The notes under the pieces were generated by a model, which was given only the letters and a program-made list of their open reading frames with translations, was not told where the DNA came from and ran no database searches. A stretch of DNA of 48,234 nucleotides, from NCBI GenBank assembly GCA_022072095.1, contig JAJVIJ010000019.1, positions 1-48,234 on the forward strand, read 5' to 3'. The DNA is from Rhodocyclaceae bacterium. GTDB taxonomy: Bacteria > Pseudomonadota > Gammaproteobacteria > Burkholderiales > Rhodocyclaceae. Positions 1 through 7,402 of this stretch are shown piece after piece. The translations under genes were made by a program, and so were the position numbers. Positions within the stretch are counted from its first letter, which is position 1. The number at the start of each line of letters is the position of its first letter.

Positions 1-23
1 CTCGAATCCCCTTCCGCCAGCCA
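1..23 (+). tRNA. Possible 3' end of a tRNA (att-site-like remnant)
   Basis: The first bases read CTCGAAT, then twelve bases, then G and CCA. This is the spacing of a tRNA T-loop (positions 54-60), T-stem plus acceptor strand (12 nt), discriminator G73 and encoded CCA. The order A-G-CCA at the end fits a U1-A72/G73 tRNA such as tRNA-Gln. Position 54 would be C rather than the usual T, and the rest of the tRNA lies outside the window, so it cannot be folded. It may be a real tRNA, a duplicated attachment site bordering the accessory genes that follow, or chance. Confidence 0.3.
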
Positions 24-146
24 ATGTCGTTTGCTTCATCATTCCCTTCCCTGTGCTCGACACCATTCGTCTGACCATATGACAAGCCAATCGTTCACGG
101 CAGTTGGGACTTTTTCAGTGTTTCCCTGAGCGATTTCTCGCCCGCG

Positions 147-896
147 ATGGCGCGCAAGGCGGTTCGCTTCGTGGCGTATGACGGGATGAGCCGGGCCGAT
201 ACCGTCACCCACCGACAAGACGGGCAGCACGGCTACGCTGCGGGCTTCAAGGGGCTGGTCGAATACATCGACGGCCTGCTGCCCCGGAATGAACACATCG
301 GCAAGGCGTTCCGGGAAGACCGGCCCCTGTACCCCGCGATCGCCATCCGTGAACTGGTGGCGAACGCGCTGATCCATCAGGACATGACGGTCGGCGGATC
401 GGGTCCGCTGATCGAACTGTTCGCGGACCGGATAGAGATCACGAACCCGGGGCAGCCTCTGGTCAGCCCGGACCGCTTCCTTGATCTACCCCCAAGGTCG
501 CGGAATGAGGCGCTGGCTGCGCTCATGCGGCGGATGCGGCTGTGCGAGGAGCAGGGGACCGGCATCGACAAGGTGATCTTTGCGGTCGAACTGCACCAGT
601 TGCCACCGCCGGACTTCCGGACGGAGGGCCATGCCGTGCGCGCAGTGCTGTTCGCCCCACGCAGATTCGCCGAGATGACGCCCGAAGAGCGGATCAGAGC
701 CTGCTATCAGCATGCGGCGTTGAAATTCGTCAGCGGCCAGCGCATGAAGAACGCCACCCTGTGCGAACGCTTCGGGATCGATCAGAGGAACGCCTCTCAG
801 GCGTCAGTCATCATCGGGCAATGCCAGAAAGCCGGGTTGATCCGCCCGGCAGACCCGATCCACCCCCGAGCGGGCTATGTTCCCTTCTGGGCTTGA
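147..896 (+). CDS. ATP-binding AlbA/RecG-like transcriptional regulator, N-terminally truncated
   Basis: The 249 residues match the C-terminal half of the large family of putative regulators that join an N-terminal AlbA_2 (Schlafen-type) domain to a GHKL-like ATP-binding domain and a winged helix. Visible landmarks are the N-box-like ELVANALIHQD at residues 69-79, ITNPG at 98-102 and the glycine motif EEQGTGIDKV at 134-143. A short wHTH-like tail covers about 180-249. Family members are usually 400-500 residues and the AlbA_2 part is missing. The frame is open only from base 75, where a TGA ends the upstream reading. The family-like sequence seems to begin near base 130, so ATG 147 may not be a true start. 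This looks like a decayed or rearranged gene beside the helicase operon. Members of this family often sit in defence islands. Confidence 0.7.
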   Translation: MARKAVRFVAYDGMSRADTVTHRQDGQHGYAAGFKGLVEYIDGLLPRNEHIGKAFREDRPLYPAIAIRELVANALIHQDMTVGGSGPLIELFADRIEITNPGQPLVSPDRFLDLPPRSRNEALAALMRRMRLCEEQGTGIDKVIFAVELHQLPPPDFRTEGHAVRAVLFAPRRFAEMTPEERIRACYQHAALKFVSGQRMKNATLCERFGIDQRNASQASVIIGQCQKAGLIRPADPIHPRAGYVPFWA

Positions 897-910
897 TGCG
901 CAGGAAAGTT

Positions 911-1030
911 TTGATCGGGTTTTGATTTGGCGAGGGGAAAATGGTGAGCGCCTTGATGGGAGTTCAATAAAAATCAACAGGTTGTCAACGCTCTGGGGTG
1001 GCTGGCGATCTTGATCGGGTCTTGATTGGC
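911..1030. repeat. Two imperfect 20-bp direct repeats, 100 bp apart, upstream of the helicase operon
   Basis: Bases 911-931 and 1011-1030 share TTGATCGGGT followed by a TTGAT(T)TGGC-like half. Each unit therefore contains two TTGAT elements about one helical turn apart. The copies are exactly 100 bp apart and together fill the gap between the truncated regulator and the helicase start. Between them (about 973-989) lie overlapping small inverted repeats of CAAC and GTTG. This arrangement could be a paired operator for the helicase/GIY-YIG operon. It could equally be a short-repeat recombination scar. No convincing -35/-10 pair was found. Confidence 0.5.
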
Positions 1031-1061
1031 ACCTTTGGTCCTGCCCTCGGTGGAGATGAAC

Positions 1062-3140
1062 ATGCATGAACGCCAGCACATCCCCTCCGTCTCCGTCACC
1101 TACGCCTGCACCGGTGCATCGACCAGGGCCAATGCCCTTGGCATGCGGCCCATGCAGGAGCGCGCCTACGAGAAACGCGGCGAGCAGTATCTGCTGATCA
1201 AGTCGCCTCCGGCATCGGGCAAGAGCCGGGCGCTAATGTTCGTCGCGCTCGACAAGCTGGCGAACCAAGGCTTGAAGCAGGCCATCATCGTGGTGCCGGA
1301 GAGAACCATCGGCGCCAGCTTCAACGACGAGCCGCTGTCTCAATTCGGCTTCTGGTCCGACTGGCGTGTCGAACCGAAGTGGAACCTGTGCAATGCGCCG
1401 GGTAATGACAACGGCGGCAAGGTCAAGGCGCTCGGCGCATTCCTTGAAAGCGCCGACAAGGTGCTGGTGTGCACGCACGCCACCTTCCGCTTTGCCGTCG
1501 ATGCCTACGGCGTGGCGGCGTTCGACGACCGGCTGCTCGCCATCGACGAGTTCCACCATGTCTCGGCCAACCCGGACTACAGGCTGGGCGCGCACCTGGG
1601 CCAGTTCATTGCGCGGGACAAAACGCACATCATGGCCATGACCGGCTCGTACTTTCGCGGCGACGCGGAGGCCGTGCTCGCACCGGCGGACGAGGCCAGG
1701 TTCGATACCGTCACCTACACCTACTACGAGCAGCTCAACGGCTACGAATATCTGAAGCAGCTCGACATCGGCTACTTCTTTTACAGCGGCTCTTACGTCG
1801 ATGACATCCTGAATGTCCTCGCCCCGGCCGAGAAGACCATCATCCACATCCCCAACGTCAACTCGCGCGAGAGCACCAAGGACAAGATGCGCGAGGTGGA
1901 GCACATCATCGAGGCGCTGGGCGAGTGGCAGGGTATCGATGCCGCCACCGGCTTTCAGCTCGTCAAGCGGCCCGCAGATGGTCCAGACGCGGGCCGCGTG
2001 CTGCGCATCGCCGATCTGGTCGATGACGATGCCGGCAGGCGCGAGCGGGTATCCGCCGCGCTGAAAGACCCGGCGCAGAAGAACAACCGCGCCTTTGTCG
2101 ACATCATCATCGCGCTGGGCATGGCCAAGGAAGGCTTCGACTGGATCTGGTGCGAGCACGCGCTGACCGTGGGCTACCGCGCCAGCCTGACCGAGATCGT
2201 GCAGATCATCGGCCGCGCCACCCGCGATGCGCCGGGCAAGACCCGCGCACGCTTCACCAACCTGATCGCCGAGCCGGATGCCTCCAAGCAGGTGGTGACC
2301 GAGGCCGTCAACGACACGCTCAAGGCCATCGCCGCCAGCCTGCTGATGGAGCAGGTCCTCGCCCCGCGCTTCGAGTTCAAGCCGAAGAACGCCGACAGCG
2401 GCCCGACGCCGGGCTTCGACTACGGCGCGGGCGGTTACGACCCGGACAAGTCCAATGTCGGCGTCAACCACCAGACCGGACAGGTGCAGATCGAGATCAA
2501 GGGCCTCGCCGAGCCCAAGAGCAAGGAAGCCGCGCGCATCTGCCAGGAAGACCTGAACGAAGTCATCGCGGCCTTCGTGCAGGACAAGCCCACCATCGTG
2601 CGCGGCCTGTTCGACGAGGAGCTGGTGCCCGAGGAACTGACCCAGGTCCGCATGGGCAAGATCATCAAGGACAAGTACCCCGAGCTCGACGCCGAGGACC
2701 AGGAGGCCGTGCGCCAGCACGCCATTGCCGCCTTGAACCTGACCCAGCAGGCCAAGCAGTTGGTCACGGAGGGCGAGCGCGAGAGCAGCGACGACGCCTC
2801 GCCCAATACGGCGCTGATCGAAGGCGTGCGCCGCTTTGCGATGGACGTGCGCGAGCTGGACATCGACCTGATCGACCGCATCAACCCGTTCGGCGAGGCC
2901 TATGCCATCCTCGCCAAGACCATGAGCGAGGACAGTCTGAAGCAGGTGGCGGCGGCCATCTCCGCTAAGCGCGCGAACCTGACGCCGGACGAAGCGAAAG
3001 AGCTGGCCGTCCGTGCCGTCCAGTTCAAGAAGGAGCGCGGCCGTGTGCCGGCGCTCGATGCGCAGGATGCGTGGGAGCGGCGCATGGCCGAAGGCGCTGC
3101 CGCCTTCATGCGCTTCAGGAAGGAAGGGCGCTATGAGTGA
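1062..3140 (+). CDS. Superfamily 2 DEAD/DEAH-type helicase of a helicase/GIY-YIG nuclease pair
   Basis: This is a 692-residue SF2 helicase with ResIII-like organisation. Motif I is SPPASGKS (about residues 48-55) and motif II is DEFH (162-165), preceded by LLAI. Motif III is MTGS (193-196), motif V lies around AKEGFDW (355-361), and motif VI is QIIGRATRD (381-389). The C-terminal about 300 residues match nothing I recognise. ATG 1062 is preferred because GGTGGAG at 1049-1055 lies six bases upstream; ATG 1056 and TTG 1026 are in-frame alternatives. It overlaps the following nuclease gene by eight bases, so the two should be co-translated. The inferred role is ATP-driven translocation on nucleic acid for the partner nuclease, as in restriction-like systems. 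No methyltransferase is seen nearby. The helicase call is firm; the biological role is inference. Confidence 0.88.
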   Translation: MHERQHIPSVSVTYACTGASTRANALGMRPMQERAYEKRGEQYLLIKSPPASGKSRALMFVALDKLANQGLKQAIIVVPERTIGASFNDEPLSQFGFWSDWRVEPKWNLCNAPGNDNGGKVKALGAFLESADKVLVCTHATFRFAVDAYGVAAFDDRLLAIDEFHHVSANPDYRLGAHLGQFIARDKTHIMAMTGSYFRGDAEAVLAPADEARFDTVTYTYYEQLNGYEYLKQLDIGYFFYSGSYVDDILNVLAPAEKTIIHIPNVNSRESTKDKMREVEHIIEALGEWQGIDAATGFQLVKRPADGPDAGRVLRIADLVDDDAGRRERVSAALKDPAQKNNRAFVDIIIALGMAKEGFDWIWCEHALTVGYRASLTEIVQIIGRATRDAPGKTRARFTNLIAEPDASKQVVTEAVNDTLKAIAASLLMEQVLAPRFEFKPKNADSGPTPGFDYGAGGYDPDKSNVGVNHQTGQVQIEIKGLAEPKSKEAARICQEDLNEVIAAFVQDKPTIVRGLFDEELVPEELTQVRMGKIIKDKYPELDAEDQEAVRQHAIAALNLTQQAKQLVTEGERESSDDASPNTALIEGVRRFAMDVRELDIDLIDRINPFGEAYAILAKTMSEDSLKQVAAAISAKRANLTPDEAKELAVRAVQFKKERGRVPALDAQDAWERRMAEGAAAFMRFRKEGRYE

Positions 3141-4326
3141 CGCCGACCTCGACGAACTGGCCGCGGAGCTTGCCGAGTTCGCCCCGCCCGAAAAGCCGGG
3201 CGGACGCCCGCCACGCGAGGAGCGCGTGATTGCGGGGTTCGAGGAAATCCAGCGCTTTGTCGAGAAGCACGGCCGCGCGCCGCAACACGGGGAGGAGCGA
3301 GACATCTTCGAGCGGCTGTACGCCGTGCGCCTCGACCGCCTGCGCGCACTTCCCGATTGCCGCGCCCTGCTGGAGCCGCTGGATCATCAGGGTTTGCTTG
3401 CGGGGGCAATGCGCGTTGCCGAGCCCTCGCCCGACTACGATGTGGACCAGCTGGCCGCCGAACTGGCGGGCGCGGGTGACGCCGGGGACATCACCGTGCT
3501 GCGCCACGTCCGCACCAGCGCCGACAAACGCGCCGCCGAGGAGATCGCCGACCGCAAGCCGTGCGGGGACTTCGAGACCTTCAGGCCGCTGTTCGAACGT
3601 GTGGCAGCGGACCTCAAGACGGGCCTGCGCCAATCCCAGCCCATCGAGGCTGGCCGCCGCGCGATCGAGGCCGGCGATTTCTTTGTCCTCGACGGCGTCA
3701 TCCTCTACGTTGCCGAGGTAGGCGAGCCGCTGAAGACCACCGCCGGGGAAGTGGATCGCCGGCTGCGGCTGATCTTCGCCAACGGCACCGAAAGCAATCT
3801 GCTGCTGCGTTCGCTGCAACGCGCGTTCTACGACGACCCCGCCGCGCGGCGGCTGGTGTCGCCGGAGAGCGGGCAGTTGTCGTTCGGCGGCGAGCTGGAC
3901 GCGGACGACATCGAGAGCGGCACCACCTACGTCCTGCGCTCGCTGTCGGATCATCCCTATGTCGTCCAGCACCGCGACATCATCCACAAGCTGGGCGTGA
4001 CCGGGGGCAAGGTCGAGACGCGCATCGCCAATGCCGAGAACGAAGCGACCTACCTGCTGGCAAAAGTGGAGGTCGTCGCAACCTACAAGCTCGCGGGCAT
4101 CAACCGCAGCCGGATGGAGAGCCTGTTCCACCGGCTGTTTGCGCCGGCGCGGCTGGACATCACCATCAATGATCGCTTCGGCCATCCCGTGCAGCCCGAG
4201 GAGTGGTTTCTCGTGCCTCTCCACGTGATAGACGAAGCCGTTCGGCGCATTCTGGACGGATCGATCACCCACATGGTCTATGACCCGGCTTCGGCCCGTC
4301 TTGTCGATACCCGGTCAAGCGAATAG
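3133..4326 (+). CDS. GIY-YIG nuclease domain protein, partner of the upstream helicase
   Basis: The 397-residue protein has a novel-looking N-terminal two thirds and a C-terminal GIY-YIG fold of the T5orf172/MUG113 type. TTYVLRS (264-270) takes the GIY strand position and HKLGVTGGKVETRIANA (285-301) the YIG strand, with Arg298 as the likely catalytic arginine. SRMESLFHRLF (326-336) carries the candidate catalytic Glu329. Near the N-terminus a helical stretch (30-75) contains GRPPREERVIAGFEEIQRF, which resembles DNA-associated helicase accessory segments. The start at ATG 3133 follows AGGAAGG at 3121-3127 and overlaps the helicase stop by eight bases. The inferred role is endonuclease of a two-gene helicase-nuclease module, possibly anti-phage. 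The residue assignment is by eye. Confidence 0.85.
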   Translation: MSDADLDELAAELAEFAPPEKPGGRPPREERVIAGFEEIQRFVEKHGRAPQHGEERDIFERLYAVRLDRLRALPDCRALLEPLDHQGLLAGAMRVAEPSPDYDVDQLAAELAGAGDAGDITVLRHVRTSADKRAAEEIADRKPCGDFETFRPLFERVAADLKTGLRQSQPIEAGRRAIEAGDFFVLDGVILYVAEVGEPLKTTAGEVDRRLRLIFANGTESNLLLRSLQRAFYDDPAARRLVSPESGQLSFGGELDADDIESGTTYVLRSLSDHPYVVQHRDIIHKLGVTGGKVETRIANAENEATYLLAKVEVVATYKLAGINRSRMESLFHRLFAPARLDITINDRFGHPVQPEEWFLVPLHVIDEAVRRILDGSITHMVYDPASARLVDTRSSE

Positions 4327-4561
4327 TCCGGACGCGAGCAGGTGACAACTCGGCTTTGCGTACCCATGTTCCGATCGACTGAAGCTGCTACTCATCCGTC
4401 CATGAACCAGGCAGCACCCAAGACGACCACCCACTCCCGGACGGGCGGGCGACTGTATGCAAGTGCGGTCATATCGAACCCTGCAGTCAGACCACACATA
4501 ATTCAGCAGCGGCTGGCATGGGCGCTCACGCCCGGTCCAGTCCGCCCAGTCCGGTCCGCGC

Positions 4562-6499
4562 CTAGCCGGCTTGCTCCAGTTCCTGCCAGCGTCGATAGCA
4601 TTCGGCCAGTTCCGCTTCGAGTTCGTGCAGCCGAGCGGTACAGGCACGCGCGCGCTCGGGATTGTCGCGGTACAGCGTCGCATCGGACAGTTCGGTCGTG
4701 TGCGCGGCCTGCTCGGCCTCGAGTGCCTCGATGTGCCCGGGCAAGGCATCCAGCTCGCGCTGCATTTTCCACGAGCGCTTGCCGGAACGCGTCGCAGGCT
4801 CGGGTTCGTCGTGCCGGCGGGGCGCCGGGTTCGGCGCCGCGGCGGCCTGCCTGGGCACGGCCTTGGCCGCATTGCCGGACAGCTGCCATGGCGGCAATGC
4901 CGAGCCCCGCGCACGCACCCAATCATCGTAACCTCCGGCATATTCCCGCCAGCACCCCCCTCCTTCGTAGGCGATGGTCTGGGTGACGACAGCGTCGAGA
5001 AAGGCGCGGTCGTGACTCACCAGGATCACGCTGCCGTCGTAGTCGGCGAGCAGCGCTTCCAGCAGCTCCAGTGTCTCGATGTCCAGATCGTTGGTCGGCT
5101 CGTCCAGCACGATCAGGTTGGCCGGCCGTGCGAACAGGCGCGCCAGCAGCAAGCGATTCTTTTCACCTCCAGACAGGCTCGCGACCGGAGCGCGCGCACG
5201 CGCCGGCGGAAACAGGAAGTCGCCCAGATATCCGATCACGTGCTGGCGACGCCCTGCTATCTCGACGTACTCGGATCCTGGGCTGATGACCTCGGCCAGT
5301 GTCGCCGCGGGGTCGAGCTGCGCGCGCAGCTGGTCGAAATAGGCGATCTCGACGCGCGCGCCACGGCGCACGCTACCCGCGTCGGGTTCGATCTCGCCGA
5401 GCAGCAAGCGCAGCAAGGTGGTCTTGCCGGAGCCGTTCGGTCCGATCAGGCCGACCTTGTCTCCGCGCATGATGCGACACGAAAAGTCGCGCACGACCGG
5501 CACGCCGCCGAAACCGACATGGACCCGCTCCAGTTCGGCGACCAGACGGCCGGAGGCTTCGCCGCGCACGGCCCGCATGTGGACCGCACCGAGCCGCTCG
5601 CGCCGCGCGGCGCGTTCCTGTCGCAGGCGCTCCAGACGTTCGACGCGGAAGCGCGCACGCGTGCGCCGGGCCTCGACACCCTGGCGTATCCAGACCTCTT
5701 CCTCGGCCAGCAACTTGCCGGCGCGCGCCGCCAGCTTCGCCTCCGCCTCCAGCTCCTCGTCCTTGCGTCGTCGATAAGCCGAGAAGTTCCCCGGATAGCT
5801 GGCAAGGTGCCCACGGTCCAGTTCGATCACCCGTTTAGCCACCGCGTCCAGGAAGCGTCGGTCATGGGTGACCACGACCGCGGCGCCACGATAACTCTTG
5901 AGCCAATCCTCGAGCCAGGTGATGCCATCCAGGTCGAGGTGATTGGTCGGTTCGTCCAGCAGCAGCAAATCGGGCTCGCCAGCGAGCGCACGGGCCAGCG
6001 CCACGCGCTTTTGCTGTCCGCCCGACAGGCTGGCGATGCCGCGGTCGCCGTCCAGCCCGAACGCGGACAGCAATTTCTCGACACGATGGTCCAGCTGCCA
6101 GGCTCCCTCATGTTCCAGCGCCTGCTGCAGCGCGCTCATGCGCTCCAGCATGTCGCCGTCGTCGGCGCCCTCGGCCAGCGCCTGCCCCAGGCGGTGGTAT
6201 TCGATCAAGCGCTGGGCGCTGTCACCCAGCCCGGCGGCGACCGCCTCGAAGATGCTGACACCGGTCGGGAAATCGGGCTCCTGCGGCACCAGCGCGACAC
6301 GCAGGCCGGCGGCGCGGCGACATTGGCCGTCGTCCGCATCCAGTGTGCCGGCCAGGATGGCGATCAGGCTGGACTTGCCGGCACCGTTTCGCCCGATTAG
6401 CGCCAGTCGCTCACCGGCCTCGATCGCGAGATCGACATGATCGAGCAGGGGGACATGGCCGAATGCGAGTTCGGCGCCTTCCAGGCTGAGCAGCGCCAT
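4562..6499 (-). CDS. uup: ABC-F ATPase Uup
   Basis: This soluble ABC-F protein of 645 residues has two fused nucleotide-binding domains. The first shows Walker A GRNGAGKS (36-43) and signature LSGGQQKR. The second shows GPNGSGKT and LSGGEKNR. Both have LDEPTNHLD or LDEPTNDLD Walker B/D-loop motifs. An arginine- and glutamate-rich linker separates the domains, and a charged coiled-coil tail (about 580-640) is typical of Uup and binds DNA or ribosomes in the known protein. There are no membrane segments. ATG 6499 starts directly at the conserved MALLSLEGAELAFG, so the longer upstream frame is not needed. Family members act on ribosome or replication-linked processes; loss raises precise transposon excision in E. 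coli. It is divergent from the glutathione transferase gene. Confidence 0.93.
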   Translation of the reverse strand: MALLSLEGAELAFGHVPLLDHVDLAIEAGERLALIGRNGAGKSSLIAILAGTLDADDGQCRRAAGLRVALVPQEPDFPTGVSIFEAVAAGLGDSAQRLIEYHRLGQALAEGADDGDMLERMSALQQALEHEGAWQLDHRVEKLLSAFGLDGDRGIASLSGGQQKRVALARALAGEPDLLLLDEPTNHLDLDGITWLEDWLKSYRGAAVVVTHDRRFLDAVAKRVIELDRGHLASYPGNFSAYRRRKDEELEAEAKLAARAGKLLAEEEVWIRQGVEARRTRARFRVERLERLRQERAARRERLGAVHMRAVRGEASGRLVAELERVHVGFGGVPVVRDFSCRIMRGDKVGLIGPNGSGKTTLLRLLLGEIEPDAGSVRRGARVEIAYFDQLRAQLDPAATLAEVISPGSEYVEIAGRRQHVIGYLGDFLFPPARARAPVASLSGGEKNRLLLARLFARPANLIVLDEPTNDLDIETLELLEALLADYDGSVILVSHDRAFLDAVVTQTIAYEGGGCWREYAGGYDDWVRARGSALPPWQLSGNAAKAVPRQAAAAPNPAPRRHDEPEPATRSGKRSWKMQRELDALPGHIEALEAEQAAHTTELSDATLYRDNPERARACTARLHELEAELAECYRRWQELEQAG

Positions 6500-6524
6500 C
6501 GGACTACCGTATGAGAATCCCGGG

Positions 6525-6530
6525 AGTATA
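6525..6530 (-). promoter_or_regulatory. Possible -10 element for uup
   Basis: On the minus strand TATACT lies about 26 bases upstream of the uup ATG, giving a short leader. No good -35 hexamer is visible at 17 bases. The site pairs with a matching TATACT in the opposite direction for the divergent gene. Confidence 0.3.
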
Positions 6531-6595
6531 CCGACGACGCCGACCACCGAGGTCGCCGATCCCGACCCGCGCTTCATGGGCGCCGGTCCCGTCGA

Positions 6596-6604
6596 TGCTA
6601 TACT
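6596..6604 (+). promoter_or_regulatory. Possible extended -10 promoter for the YibF-like gene
   Basis: TGCTATACT combines a TATACT -10 (6599-6604) with an upstream TG at 6596-6597. This extended -10 can work with a poor -35 such as the TTCATG further upstream. It would leave a leader of about 120 bases before the TTG start at 6730. Confidence 0.35.
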
Positions 6605-6729
6605 CGCCACCCGTATCGGTCCGGATTTGTGGGCCGGTCGTTTGCATCGACCCAATCACCAAGGCTCTTGCGAACGGCGTCGCGAAGGACGAGCAGCGCA
6701 GCCTGGAATCATCGCAAGGAAAGCAACGC

Positions 6730-7338
6730 TTGAAACTCATCGGCACTCCCACCAGCCCCTACGTGCGCAAGGTCCGAATCGTCCTTGCGGAAAAGAAGAT
6801 CGACTACGACTGGATCGTCGAGACGCCGTGGCAGCCGGGCAACGCGTTGAGCAGTCTCAACCCCTTGGGCAAGATCCCCATTCTGCAGTTTGACGATGGC
6901 GCGACGCTGTTCGATTCGCGCGTGATCGTCGACTACCTGGATGCCGTGGCACCGAACAACCGCCTGATTCCGACGACCAACCGCGACCGCATCCAGGTGA
7001 AGCGTTGGGAAGCACTCGCCGATGGGGTCTGTGATGCCGCATCATCGGCGCTGCTCGAAGGCCGTCGACCCGATGGCGAGCGCAGTGAATCGTGGATCGC
7101 GCGCCAGCGCGGCAAGGTGGCAACTGCGGTCGCGGCGATGTCCGCAGACCTCGGCGACCACACTTGGTGCCATGGCAACGGCATGACTCTGGCGGACGTC
7201 GCAGTGGGCTGCGCGCTGGGTTATCTGAGTTTCCGCTTCGCGGATATCGACTGGCGGCCCGCCTACCCCAACCTGGCCCGGCTGGCCGACAAGCTCGCAC
7301 AACGGCCATCGTTTGCGGACACCGTGCCCAGAGAGTAG
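6730..7338 (+). CDS. Glutathione S-transferase family protein (YibF-like)
   Basis: The 202-residue protein starts KLIGTPTSPYVRKVRI, the thioredoxin-fold glutathione-binding N-terminal domain. It continues with NPLGKIPIL and FDSRVIVDYLD, which are GST G-site landmarks, and then a helical C-terminal domain with the N-capping-type sequence MTLADVAVGCALGYL. E. coli YibF is also 202 residues and shares the same N-terminal pattern (SPxVRK, FNPLGK, DSxIIxxYI). TTG 6730 is chosen because AAGGA at 6716-6720 precedes it by nine bases and the protein then begins exactly at the domain edge; the open frame continues further upstream without homology. It is probably a cytoplasmic glutathione-dependent enzyme of unknown substrate. 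A convergent RNA methyltransferase gene follows. Confidence 0.88.
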   Translation: MKLIGTPTSPYVRKVRIVLAEKKIDYDWIVETPWQPGNALSSLNPLGKIPILQFDDGATLFDSRVIVDYLDAVAPNNRLIPTTNRDRIQVKRWEALADGVCDAASSALLEGRRPDGERSESWIARQRGKVATAVAAMSADLGDHTWCHGNGMTLADVAVGCALGYLSFRFADIDWRPAYPNLARLADKLAQRPSFADTVPRE

Positions 7339-7364
7339 GCCGGGCTCTGGGTGAGACTCCACAG

Positions 7365-7381
7365 GGCGCGTTTCCCGCGCC
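7365..7381. terminator. Hairpin between convergent genes
   Basis: GGCGCG (7365-7370) and CGCGCC (7376-7381) form a six-pair GC stem with a five-base loop in the 64-bp gap between the convergent YibF-like and THUMP methyltransferase genes. There is no T-run on either side, so it would be a weak or factor-dependent terminator. Confidence 0.3.
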
Positions 7382-7402
7382 GTTCGCAGGCATCACAATC
7401 CC

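Noticed and set aside
1233-3305. Very long minus-strand frame opposite the helicase
   Set aside because: It is the low-complexity antisense reflection of a GC-rich gene; the plus-strand frame shows clear helicase motifs.
4571-6400. 609-codon plus-strand frame opposite uup
   Set aside because: Shadow frame; the minus strand carries two complete ABC ATPase domains.
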